19,685 nt of DNA from F23-B02 sp963620985 (lineage in GTDB: Bacteria; Bacillota; Clostridia; Oscillospirales; Oscillospiraceae), in contig CAVFCI010000035.1 of NCBI GenBank assembly GCA_963620985.1, forward strand, positions 1-19,685, read 5' to 3'. This document shows, piece by piece, positions 1 through 6,896 of this stretch (position 1 is the first letter of the stretch; each line of letters starts with the position of its first letter). The notes under the pieces were generated by a model, which was not told the origin of the DNA, did not search any database, and saw only the letters and a program-made list of their open reading frames with translations. The translations under genes were made by a program, and so were the position numbers.

Positions 1-18
1 GCTCGGCGGAAAAGTGCA

Positions 19-50
19 GTCAAAAAAGTCCTGCGAGGGACTTTTTTGAC
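19..50. repeat. palindromic A/T-tract hairpin, left-edge member of a repeat family
   Basis: A perfect 13-bp inverted repeat (19-31 with 38-50) has a six-base loop. Its core is AAAAAAGTC...GACTTTTTT, the same core as the two 35-bp repeats at 15268-15302 and 15486-15520. The sequence just after it (43-60) also resembles 15421-15438. It lies downstream of an unseen gene and could act as a terminator stem on either strand. Membership of one family is judged by eye. Confidence 0.6.
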
Positions 51-56
51 AAGCTG

Positions 57-87
57 AGCGGGAGTTGTTGACTCCCGCTTTATTTTT
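57..87 (+). terminator. rho-independent terminator of an off-window upstream gene
   Basis: A 9-bp GC-rich stem, AGCGGGAGT (57-65) with ACTCCCGCT (71-79), has a five-base loop and is followed by a T-rich run (TTATTTTT). It would end a plus-strand transcript entering from the left. Its loop and 3' arm overlap the -35 box of the fumarase promoter. Confidence 0.8.
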
Positions 88-96
88 GCTTATAAT
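68..96 (+). promoter_or_regulatory. sigma-A promoter of the fumarase/malic enzyme operon
   Basis: TTGACT at 68-73 and TATAAT at 91-96 are separated by exactly 17 bases, nearly the housekeeping consensus. Transcription should start near 103, giving a short leader of about 22 bases before the first gene. The -35 hexamer lies in the loop and 3' arm of the terminator stem. Confidence 0.8.
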
Positions 97-124
97 TGTT
101 TGAAATCAAAATACGGAGACTGAG

Positions 125-964
125 ATGAAAAATATAGACGCAAAGCTGATCGAAGACACCGTTGCACGGCTGTGCATCGAGGCAAACCTCCGCCTGCCGG
201 AAGATGTAATAGGCGCAATAGAGCGCGCGCAGGCAGACGAGCCGTTTGCCGGTGCAAAGCGCATACTTTCGCTTCTGGGCGATAATGTGCGCATCGCGGA
301 GGAAAGAACGCTGCCGGTGTGTCAGGATACCGGCATGGCCTGCGTGTTCCTTGAGCTCGGGCAGGACGTTCACATTGACGGCGATCTCGGGCAGGCGGTC
401 AACAGGGGCGTTCGCCGCGGCTACGGCGAGGGCTATCTGCGCAAGAGCGTCGTGTGCGATCCGCTGCGCAGAGTGAACACCGGCGACAACACTCCGGCGC
501 TTCTGAGCGTGGAGCTCACACGCGGCGACAGCCTGCGCATCACCGTCATGCCCAAGGGCTTCGGCAGCGAGAACATGAGCGCACTGAAAATGCTGAAGCC
601 GTCCGACGGCGTTGAGGGCGTAAAGCGCTTCGTGCTCGAAACGGTCGAGAAGGCGGGGGCAAATCCCTGCCCGCCGATAATCGTCGGAGTAGGTATAGGC
701 GGAAGCTTTGACAAGGCGGCGTATCTTGCAAAGCACGCGCTTCTGCGTCCGCTGGACGAGCCGAATCCCGACGAATACTACGCCGCGCTCGAAAGGGAAC
801 TGCTTGAAAAAATAAACGCCCTCGGCATAGGACCGCAGGGCTTCGGCGGAAGAACCACGGCGCTGGCTCTTGCGATAGAGACCATGCCCACACATGTGGC
901 CGGTCTGCCGGTCGCGGTAAATATAAGCTGCCACGCCACGCGGCGCAAAAGCGCAAGTCTGTGA
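125..964 (+). CDS. fumA: Fe-S fumarate hydratase, alpha subunit
   Basis: 279 residues, the N-terminal (alpha) half of the class I, oxygen-sensitive [4Fe-4S] hydro-lyases, which interconvert fumarate and L-malate in the cytoplasm. The cluster cysteines are recognisable: Cys66 in PVCQDTG, Cys182 in the NPCPP segment before GVGIGGSFDK, and Cys269 in NISCHATRR. The C-terminal GPQGFGGRTTALAL stretch is also typical. GGAG at 115-118 sits six bases before the ATG. The stop lies nine bases before the beta-subunit ATG, so the two are co-translated. The tartrate dehydratase alpha subunit (TtdA) belongs to the same family and cannot be fully excluded, but the malic enzyme next door favours fumarase. The fumA symbol is used here for the class I alpha subunit. 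Confidence 0.88.
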   Translation: MKNIDAKLIEDTVARLCIEANLRLPEDVIGAIERAQADEPFAGAKRILSLLGDNVRIAEERTLPVCQDTGMACVFLELGQDVHIDGDLGQAVNRGVRRGYGEGYLRKSVVCDPLRRVNTGDNTPALLSVELTRGDSLRITVMPKGFGSENMSALKMLKPSDGVEGVKRFVLETVEKAGANPCPPIIVGVGIGGSFDKAAYLAKHALLRPLDEPNPDEYYAALERELLEKINALGIGPQGFGGRTTALALAIETMPTHVAGLPVAVNISCHATRRKSASL

Positions 965-972
965 GGTGCCCT

Positions 973-1533
973 ATGGAATACAGAATAAATGCTCCGGCGA
1001 CGGAAGAAGAGCTCAAGCGGCTAAGAGCGGGGGACAGTGTGCTGCTGTCCGGCACGGTGTACACTGCGCGTGACGCGGCGCACAAGCGCATCTGCGAGTG
1101 CCTCGACAGGGGCGAAAGGCCGCCGTTTGACTTAAACGGCAGCGCGGTCTACTATGTCGGTCCGACCCCCGAGCACGAGGGCTGCTGCATAGGCTCGGCA
1201 GGGCCTACGACCTCCGGCAGGATGGATGCCTATTCTCCACGCCTGCTCGACGAGGGACTGAAGATAATGATAGGCAAGGGCAACCGCAGTGGCGAGGTCG
1301 TGCAGTCGATGATAAAAAACGGCGCCGTGTATCTTGCGGCGATCGGCGGCGCGGGAGCGCTTATGGCGGCCTCCGTCGAGGAAGCGGAGCTCGTATGCTG
1401 GGAGGATCTCGGCTGCGAGGCCGTGCGCAGGCTCAGGGTAAAGGACATGCCGCTGACGGTCGCCATCGACAGCGAGGGAAACGATCTATACAGGCTCGGC
1501 AGAGCACAGTATCTGAAAGAGGTAGAAAAATAA
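973..1533 (+). CDS. fumB: Fe-S fumarate hydratase, beta subunit
   Basis: 186 residues from the ATG at 973. This start is chosen because GAGGTG (963-968) lies just upstream. An in-frame GTG at 961 overlaps the alpha stop and is less likely. This is the C-terminal (beta) half of the class I hydro-lyase, which contributes substrate-binding residues to the complex with the alpha subunit. Family motifs are YYVGPTP, IGSAGPTTSGRMD and the MIGKGNRS segment. The stop TAA shares its last A with the ATG of malic enzyme, so translation is coupled. The symbol denotes the beta subunit, not the E. coli FumB isozyme. TtdB is the only serious alternative. Confidence 0.88.
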   Translation: MEYRINAPATEEELKRLRAGDSVLLSGTVYTARDAAHKRICECLDRGERPPFDLNGSAVYYVGPTPEHEGCCIGSAGPTTSGRMDAYSPRLLDEGLKIMIGKGNRSGEVVQSMIKNGAVYLAAIGGAGALMAASVEEAELVCWEDLGCEAVRRLRVKDMPLTVAIDSEGNDLYRLGRAQYLKEVEK

Positions 1534-2705
1534 TGGATTACGCGAAGGAATCACTGAAAATGCACTATGAGCTCAAGGGCAAGATAGAAATTGCGTCGCG
1601 CACCAAGGCAAACGACCGGCAGTCGCTGAGCCTTGCGTACACCCCGGGCGTTGCCGCACCCTGCCTTGAGATACAAAAGGATGTCAACAAAAGCTACGAG
1701 CTGACCCGCCGCTGGAACACCGTCGCCGTCGTCACCGACGGAACGGCAGTCCTCGGACTGGGCGATATAGGCCCCGAGGCCGGAATGCCGGTCATGGAGG
1801 GCAAATGCCTGCTTTTCAAGGAGTTCGGCGGCGTTGATGCCATACCCCTGTGCATCCGCAGCAAGGACGTTGACGAGATAGTCAACACCGTTGCGCTGCT
1901 TGCCGGCTCCTTCGGCGGAGTGAACCTTGAGGATATCTCCGCGCCGCGCTGCTTCGAGATCGAGAGAAGGCTCAAGGAGCGCTGCGATATCCCCGTTTTC
2001 CACGACGATCAGCACGGCACGGCGGTCATCATGCTTGCGGGACTCATGAACGCGCTGAAGGTCGTCGGCAAGCGCCTTGAGGACGTGAAGATAGTCACCT
2101 CCGGCGCGGGCGCTGCCGGTATCGCGGTAATAAAGCTGCTCGTATCCGCCGGTGCGGGAAACGTAGTTATGACCGACCGCACGGGCGCGATATACGCCGG
2201 ACGCGGCGGCCTTAATCCGGCAAAGCAGGAGATAGCGGAGATAACGAACCGCGCCTGCGAAAGCGGCAGCCTTGCCGAGGTCATAAGGGGCGCTGACGTG
2301 TTCATCGGAGTGTCTGCCCCGGGCGTGCTCACCGCCGAGATGGTGCAGACCATGGCAAGGGACGCGATAGTCTTTGCCTGCGCAAACCCCACGCCTGAGA
2401 TATTCCCCGACGAGGCAAAGCGTGCCGGAGCCGCCGTCGTCAGCACAGGCCGCAGCGACTATCCCAATCAGATAAACAATGTCCTCGCATTCCCGGGAAT
2501 ATTCCGCGGTGCGCTGGATGCCAGAGCCTCGGAGATAAACGACGAGATGAAATTTGCAGCCGCCCACGCGCTTGCCGCTATGGTCAGCGACGGGGAGCTC
2601 AGCTGCGATAATATCCTGCCGCAGGCCTTTGACGAGGGCGTGGGCGAGACCGTCGCCGCCGCTGTCAGGGAGGCTGCGATAAAAAGCGGCGCGGCGAGGA
2701 TATGA
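1533..2705 (+). CDS. malic enzyme (NAD(P)-dependent malate dehydrogenase, decarboxylating)
   Basis: 390 residues, the short bacterial form of malic enzyme: L-malate + NAD(P)+ to pyruvate + CO2 + NAD(P)H. Visible motifs are SLAYTPGVA with the catalytic Tyr (about 36), MPVMEGKCLLFKEFGG with the catalytic Lys (about 91), the metal-binding FHDDQHGTA (156-164), and a Rossmann GAGAAG (191-196). The ATG at 1533 is chosen because AAAGAGG lies about ten bases upstream and the protein then starts at the usual family position. A longer in-frame reading from 1395 would run back through the fumarase beta gene. It overlaps the next gene by ATGA. Directly after fumarase it completes a fumarate-malate-pyruvate route. 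NAD versus NADP preference cannot be read confidently. Confidence 0.93.
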   Translation: MDYAKESLKMHYELKGKIEIASRTKANDRQSLSLAYTPGVAAPCLEIQKDVNKSYELTRRWNTVAVVTDGTAVLGLGDIGPEAGMPVMEGKCLLFKEFGGVDAIPLCIRSKDVDEIVNTVALLAGSFGGVNLEDISAPRCFEIERRLKERCDIPVFHDDQHGTAVIMLAGLMNALKVVGKRLEDVKIVTSGAGAAGIAVIKLLVSAGAGNVVMTDRTGAIYAGRGGLNPAKQEIAEITNRACESGSLAEVIRGADVFIGVSAPGVLTAEMVQTMARDAIVFACANPTPEIFPDEAKRAGAAVVSTGRSDYPNQINNVLAFPGIFRGALDARASEINDEMKFAAAHALAAMVSDGELSCDNILPQAFDEGVGETVAAAVREAAIKSGAARI

Positions 2706-3445
2706 AAAAGCGTCTTTTTGGCGCGTCGGCGGAGATGATCGCCGTTATTCTCGTGTTCGGCATGGTGAGCTTTCTGCTCACGCCCTACGCCAAGACCTAC
2801 TCGGCAGAGCACGTTTCGCAGTCGAAAAAGCAGATAGCCCTCACCTTTGACGACGGTCCGGGAAAATACACCGCCGAGCTTCTTGACGGACTGCGCGAGC
2901 GGGGGATCAAGGCGAGCTTCTTTCTCATGGGCAGCAAGGTCGAGCACCGGCCAGAGCTTGTCAAGACCATGCACGACGACGGACATCTCATAGGCTGCCA
3001 CACATGGTCGCATATCAGCTTTTTCGAGCACACGGATGCCGAGATAAGGGACGAGATCGACCGCACAAACAAGCTCATCGAGAGCATAACGGGGGAGTAC
3101 CCCAAGTTCCTGCGCCCGCCCTACGGCTACTACACGGGCGCGATGCTCAATAAGATAGACAGCATTGCCGTTCTGTGGTCAGCCTCGCCGCGCGACTGGG
3201 TGCATATCGACGAGGAGTATATCTACAGCTGGTTTCTCGAAAATGCCCGCGACGGCGATATAATCCTGCTGCACGACACCAAGGATGCGACAGTTCCGGC
3301 TGTGCTGCGCGCTATAGACACGCTCACCGAGCAGGGCTTCGAGTTTGTACGCGCCGACGAGCTTCTGTGCCGAAACGGCGATAAACTCGCACCCGGCCTT
3401 GCCTACCGCTTCTGCCCCTACGGCAGCCGCGCATGGTATATATAA
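2702..3445 (+). CDS. membrane-anchored polysaccharide deacetylase (NodB/CE4 domain)
   Basis: 247 residues. An N-terminal hydrophobic segment (about 11-28) after MKKR suggests a signal anchor or signal peptide, so the enzyme should act outside the membrane. The NodB domain follows: TFDDGP (48-53, catalytic base and metal Asp), HTWSH (100-104, metal histidines), RPPYG (138-142) and ILLHD (188-192, catalytic His). All key residues are present, so a metal-dependent deacetylase acting on N-acetylated glycans such as peptidoglycan is likely. The usual SVD-x-RDW motif reads WSASPRDW here. It resembles the PdaA and sporulation-type deacetylases in size, but the substrate is not visible. It overlaps the malic enzyme stop by four bases, so it is co-translated with central-carbon genes, an unexpected pairing. 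Confidence 0.9.
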   Translation: MKKRLFGASAEMIAVILVFGMVSFLLTPYAKTYSAEHVSQSKKQIALTFDDGPGKYTAELLDGLRERGIKASFFLMGSKVEHRPELVKTMHDDGHLIGCHTWSHISFFEHTDAEIRDEIDRTNKLIESITGEYPKFLRPPYGYYTGAMLNKIDSIAVLWSASPRDWVHIDEEYIYSWFLENARDGDIILLHDTKDATVPAVLRAIDTLTEQGFEFVRADELLCRNGDKLAPGLAYRFCPYGSRAWYI

Positions 3446-3447
3446 GT

Positions 3448-3480
3448 AAAAGGATTGCAGATCATACCTGCAATCCTTTT
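3448..3480. terminator. bidirectional terminator between convergent operons
   Basis: A perfect 13-bp stem (3448-3460 with 3468-3480), core AAAAGGATTGCAG, has a seven-base loop and a T tract on both strands. It starts three bases after the deacetylase stop. Its loop and right arm contain the stop and last codons of the transporter gene read from the other side, so one hairpin serves both transcripts. Confidence 0.9.
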
Positions 3481-4340
3481 TTGTGCCGCCTGAGGCTGTC
3501 GTACACGAAGAGTGCTACGGCAGCCCATGTGAAGGCGAAGGTTATGGCGTTTGTTTTTGTGAAGGCTTCGTTATAGATGAACACACCGATGAGAAGCTGG
3601 AGCGTTGGGTTTATATACATGAGTATGCCAGAGGTCACGATGGAGGTCCGCTTTATGCCCTTTGCAAAAAGCATGAGCGGTATCGAGGTGACAGGACCCG
3701 TTGCCGCAAGCAGCAGCAGCTGCGCCGCCGTGAGCGAGGAAAATGTCGTAAAGCCGGAAAGCTGCGCATAGACTATAAACGCAAGAGCTATAGGCAGGAC
3801 GGAGGCCGTCTCCATGCATATGGAGGTCTCGCTGTCGGCGCTCACACCTTTTTTGAACGCGCTGTACAGTGCAAAGGTCAGGGCTATGATAATTGCGATA
3901 TACGGCACCGCGCCGTAGCTTATGACCGAGAAGCTCACGCCTATAAGAGCCAGCGCCGCGCTCAGCCATTGCAGTGCGCTGAGCTTCTCCTTGAAGAATA
4001 TCGAGCCGATAAGCACCGAGAACAGCGGGTTTATGTAGTAGGCAAGGCTCGATTCTAATATCCTGTTCGTTGCGACGGCAAAGATATAAACTCCCCAGTT
4101 TGCGGAGATGAGCAGGCCGCACAGGAGGAACCTGCGGCGCTCGGCTCTGCTGCGTATCATTTCTTTGAGCACTCCGCCGTGCCTTTTGATAAGTATAACG
4201 GCGAGGCAGAACAGGAAGGAGAAAACTATTCTCTGCGCGAGAACGTAGACCGAGTTGACTCCGGCAAGCAGCTTCCAGAATACCGGCAGCAGCCCCCAGA
4301 GTATGTAGCAGCCCAGAACATTCAGAGATGATCTGACCAT
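3462..4340 (-). CDS. rarD: RarD/EamA-family transporter, DMT superfamily
   Basis: 292 residues, highly hydrophobic, with about ten predicted membrane segments arranged as two EamA repeats. The start (GCYILWGLLPVFWKLL, near residue 10) and the RILESSLAYYINPLFSVLIG segment are characteristic of the RarD subgroup. Transport of drugs or amino-acid-like metabolites is known or suspected for the superfamily, but the substrate of RarD proteins is poorly defined. Only six bases separate the glyA stop from its start codon, so it is expressed with glyA. A role connected with serine, glycine or one-carbon metabolites is possible but purely contextual. Its last codons form one arm of the shared terminator. 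Confidence 0.85.
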   Translation of the reverse strand: MVRSSLNVLGCYILWGLLPVFWKLLAGVNSVYVLAQRIVFSFLFCLAVILIKRHGGVLKEMIRSRAERRRFLLCGLLISANWGVYIFAVATNRILESSLAYYINPLFSVLIGSIFFKEKLSALQWLSAALALIGVSFSVISYGAVPYIAIIIALTFALYSAFKKGVSADSETSICMETASVLPIALAFIVYAQLSGFTTFSSLTAAQLLLLAATGPVTSIPLMLFAKGIKRTSIVTSGILMYINPTLQLLIGVFIYNEAFTKTNAITFAFTWAAVALFVYDSLRRHKKGLQV

Positions 4341-4346
4341 TGCCCT

Positions 4347-5594
4347 TTACATCTCCGTGCCGGGGTAGAGAGGGAAGCGTGCGCACAGCTCGAGTGCCTG
4401 CTGCTTTACATCCTCCACTGCCGCCTCGCCCTCGTTTATGACCGCCGTGAGCATATGGCCGATCTGGCGCATCTCGTCCTCGCCCATGCCGCGCGTCGTG
4501 ACGGCAGGAGTGCCGAAGCGCATGCCGCTCGTGAGCTTGACAGGCTGTGTGTCAAAGGGGATGGCATTTTTATTTGCAGTGATGTGCGCCTTGTCCAGAA
4601 GCTCCTGGACCTCGTTTCCCGTGCGCCCGTGGCTCATGGTCTCGGCCAGCATCAGATGATTATCCGTGCCGCCGGAGACGAGGCGAATGCCGTCCTCCGA
4701 GAGGGTCTCGGCCAGAACCGCCGCGTTTTTAACGGTCTGCCGCTGGTAGGCTCTGAAGTCCTCGCTCATAGCCTCCTTGAAGCAGACGGCCTTGCCGGCG
4801 ATCACATGCATGAGCGGTCCGCCCTGAGTTCCGGGGAACACTGCGCTGTTTATCTTCTTTTTGAGCTCGTCCCTGCACAGGATTATTGCGCCGCGCGGAC
4901 CTCTGAGGGTCTTGTGCGTCGTGCTGGTCACAACGTCTGCATAGGGCACGGGACTGGGGTGAACTCCGGCAGCGACGAGACCGCCGATGTGCGCCATGTC
5001 TACCATCAGGTACGCGCCGACCTCGTCTGCGATCTCGCGCATTTTTTTGAAGTCTATGACGCGCGAATACGCGCTCGCTCCGGCAATGATGAGCTTGGGT
5101 CTGCACTCGCCGGCTGTCTGCATCGCCTTTTCATAGTCGATGGTCTCCGTCTCGGGATCAACGCCATAGAAGCAGGCATTGAAATATTTGCCGGATATCG
5201 AGGCCTTCGAGCCGTGTGTCAGGTGTCCGCCGTGGCTCAGATCCATGCCGAGTATCGTGTCGCCCGGCTTTAAAAGCGCAAGATAGACCGCGGTGTTCGC
5301 CTGCGAGCCGGAGTGCGGCTGAACGTTCGCGTGCTCTGCTCCGAAGAGCTCCTTTGCGCGGTCGATGGCAAGCTGCTCGACGATATCGACATATTCGCAG
5401 CCGCCGTAGTATCGCGCTCCAGGGTAGCCCTCGGCGTATTTATTGGTCAGATGGCTTCCCATAGCCTCCATAACGGCGCGGCTCGTGAAGTTTTCCGACG
5501 CGATCAGCTCGATATGGTCGCGCTGGCGCTCAAGCTCCTTCTTCATCGCGCCGTACAGCTCAGGGTCAAGTATCTTTACAGTATCATAGCTCAT
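4347..5594 (-). CDS. glyA: serine hydroxymethyltransferase
   Basis: 415 residues, the usual length for bacterial SHMT. This cytoplasmic PLP enzyme converts serine and tetrahydrofolate to glycine and 5,10-methylene-tetrahydrofolate. Landmarks are HIELIASENFTS (27-38), YAEGYPGARYYGG (53-65), VQPHSGSQAN (91-100), MVDMAHIGG (197-205) and TTHKTLRGPRG with the PLP-binding Lys228. The start at 5594 is chosen over an upstream in-frame ATG at 5663 because GGAGG (complement of 5603-5607) is eight bases before it, the protein then begins at the family position, and the upstream ATG lies before the predicted promoter. First gene of a two-gene unit with rarD. Confidence 0.97.
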   Translation of the reverse strand: MSYDTVKILDPELYGAMKKELERQRDHIELIASENFTSRAVMEAMGSHLTNKYAEGYPGARYYGGCEYVDIVEQLAIDRAKELFGAEHANVQPHSGSQANTAVYLALLKPGDTILGMDLSHGGHLTHGSKASISGKYFNACFYGVDPETETIDYEKAMQTAGECRPKLIIAGASAYSRVIDFKKMREIADEVGAYLMVDMAHIGGLVAAGVHPSPVPYADVVTSTTHKTLRGPRGAIILCRDELKKKINSAVFPGTQGGPLMHVIAGKAVCFKEAMSEDFRAYQRQTVKNAAVLAETLSEDGIRLVSGGTDNHLMLAETMSHGRTGNEVQELLDKAHITANKNAIPFDTQPVKLTSGMRFGTPAVTTRGMGEDEMRQIGHMLTAVINEGEAAVEDVKQQALELCARFPLYPGTEM

Positions 5595-5630
5595 CTTTCC
5601 GACCTCCGTAAAAGTAATAATATCTCCGCA

Positions 5631-5659
5631 ATTATACGATAATATCCGCGTCTTATCAA
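5631..5659 (-). promoter_or_regulatory. promoter of glyA
   Basis: On the minus strand, TTGATA (complement of 5654-5659) and TATAAT (complement of 5631-5636) are separated by 17 bases. Transcription would start near 5624, leaving a leader of only about 30 bases. That is too short for a glycine or tetrahydrofolate riboswitch. Confidence 0.75.
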
Positions 5660-5679
5660 GCAAAAATGCGCATTTTTGC
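5660..5679. promoter_or_regulatory. 20-bp perfect palindrome abutting the glyA -35 box
   Basis: GCAAAAATGC followed directly by its reverse complement forms a loop-free palindrome in the divergent glyA / hydrolase intergenic region, touching the glyA -35 hexamer. With no loop and no T tract it fits a dimeric regulator's operator better than a terminator. The regulator is unknown. Confidence 0.4.
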
Positions 5680-5704
5680 CGATTTGCTCACCGGATGGCC
5701 GAAT

Positions 5705-5737
5705 TTGCTTGAATAAGGCAGAGGACTGTGATAATAT
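5705..5737 (+). promoter_or_regulatory. possible promoter of the EEP-family hydrolase gene
   Basis: TTGAAT (5709-5714) and TAATAT (5732-5737) are 17 bases apart. Alternatively, TGTGATAAT (5727-5735) is an extended -10. The exact register is uncertain. GAGGTGAGG lies just before the ATG at 5757. Confidence 0.4.
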
Positions 5738-5756
5738 ACGCAGGTGAGGTGAGGAC

Positions 5757-6833
5757 ATGACAAAAAAACTGCTTAAAGCTGTGCTTATAATCCTCGGAGC
5801 CGTACTGCTGTGCGCCGCGGCGTTCATACTCTGGCTGTCGGTCACGGAGTTCAAGCCCGGAGATGTTACAGATGTGAAGATCGATGCCAATTCCGAGGTG
5901 AGCGGACTGACACCGTTTTTGGATGAGGAGTTTTCGGTCATAAGCTGGAATATAGGCTATGCCGGTCTCGGCAAGGATTCGGACTTTTTCATGGACGGCG
6001 GCGAAAGCGTCGCCTCTGCCGATCAGGACACGGTAAACGCCTCGCTCCTGGGCATATACAAAACGCTTTATTCCGCTGCTGAGCCTGCGACAGTGTTCAT
6101 GCTTCAGGAGGTCGATCAGAACTCCTCGCGCACCTACGGTAAGAACGAGGCTGAGGCGCTCGGCATAAACAACAGCGCCTACGCGCTCAACTATTCCTGC
6201 AAATTCGTGCCCTATCCCGTGCCGCCGATAGGCAGAGTCAACAGCGGCCTGCTGACAACGACTGTCTACGATATCGACACGGCAGAGCGCATATCGCTGC
6301 CCTGCCCCTTCAAATGGCCTGTGAGCACGGCAAACCTCAAGCGCTGCCTGCTGGTGAGCTACCTGCCCATTTCGGGGACTGACAGCAAGCTCGTTATCGT
6401 CAATCTCCACCTTGAGGCCTACGATGACGGCGAGGGCAAGATAGCGCAGACAAAGCAGCTGCGCGAGTTCATCCAGTCTGAATACGAAAAGGGCAACTAC
6501 GTCATAGCCGGCGGCGACTTCAATCAGATATTCCCCGGCGGCCTTGAAAAGTACCCGAATACCCACAAGGAAAACTGGGAGCCCGGACAGATATCCGAGG
6601 ATATCATGCCGGAGGGCTGGACGCTTGCATACGATCTTGAAACTCCGACGTGCAGGCTGCTCAATCAGCCCTACGATGCGTCGGATACGGAGAACACGCA
6701 GTACTATGTCATCGACGGCTTCATCCTCTCCCCGAATGTGGAGCTCGTTTCGGTCAAGACCCTTGACGAGGGCTTTGAATATTCCGATCACAACCCCGTG
6801 AAGCTTCAGGTAAAGCTGACATCAGAAAAATAA
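5757..6833 (+). CDS. endonuclease/exonuclease/phosphatase (EEP)-fold hydrolase, membrane anchored
   Basis: 358 residues. A lysine-containing start and a hydrophobic stretch (about 5-28) suggest an N-terminal signal anchor, so the enzyme should face outward. The EEP fold is shown by VISWNIGYAG (Asn65), FMLQEVD (metal Glu118), VIVNLHLE (Asn216, His218), AGGDFNQ (Asp254, Asn256), VIDGF (Asp320) and YSDHNPV (Asp344, His345). The catalytic set is therefore complete for a Mg-dependent phosphodiesterase or phosphatase. The family includes exonuclease III, DNase I, sphingomyelinases and inositol phosphatases. The extracellular location suggests a nuclease or lipid/polyol-phosphate hydrolase, and I cannot choose between them. 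It has its own terminator. Confidence 0.82.
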   Translation: MTKKLLKAVLIILGAVLLCAAAFILWLSVTEFKPGDVTDVKIDANSEVSGLTPFLDEEFSVISWNIGYAGLGKDSDFFMDGGESVASADQDTVNASLLGIYKTLYSAAEPATVFMLQEVDQNSSRTYGKNEAEALGINNSAYALNYSCKFVPYPVPPIGRVNSGLLTTTVYDIDTAERISLPCPFKWPVSTANLKRCLLVSYLPISGTDSKLVIVNLHLEAYDDGEGKIAQTKQLREFIQSEYEKGNYVIAGGDFNQIFPGGLEKYPNTHKENWEPGQISEDIMPEGWTLAYDLETPTCRLLNQPYDASDTENTQYYVIDGFILSPNVELVSVKTLDEGFEYSDHNPVKLQVKLTSEK

Positions 6834-6836
6834 CAC

Positions 6837-6876
6837 GCTCGGGCGGCACAATGGGGTGTGCCGTCCTGAGCTTTTT
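6837..6876 (+). terminator. terminator after the EEP hydrolase gene
   Basis: GCTC-GGCGGCACA (from 6837) pairs with TGTGCCGTC-GAGC (to 6871) apart from a small bulge, followed by TTTTT. It begins four bases after the stop and ends about five bases before the AGGAG of the next gene, so it should reduce or stop readthrough into the SGNH gene. Confidence 0.75.
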
Positions 6877-6896
6877 GAAAAAGGAGATATTATTAA

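Noticed and set aside
125..1533. L-tartrate dehydratase (TtdAB) instead of fumarase
   Set aside because: The families are close and not fully separable by eye, but the overlapping malic enzyme gene gives a direct use for malate, so fumarase is the better call.
5595..5656. glycine or tetrahydrofolate riboswitch upstream of glyA
   Set aside because: The well-placed promoter leaves a leader of only about 30 bases, too short for either aptamer.
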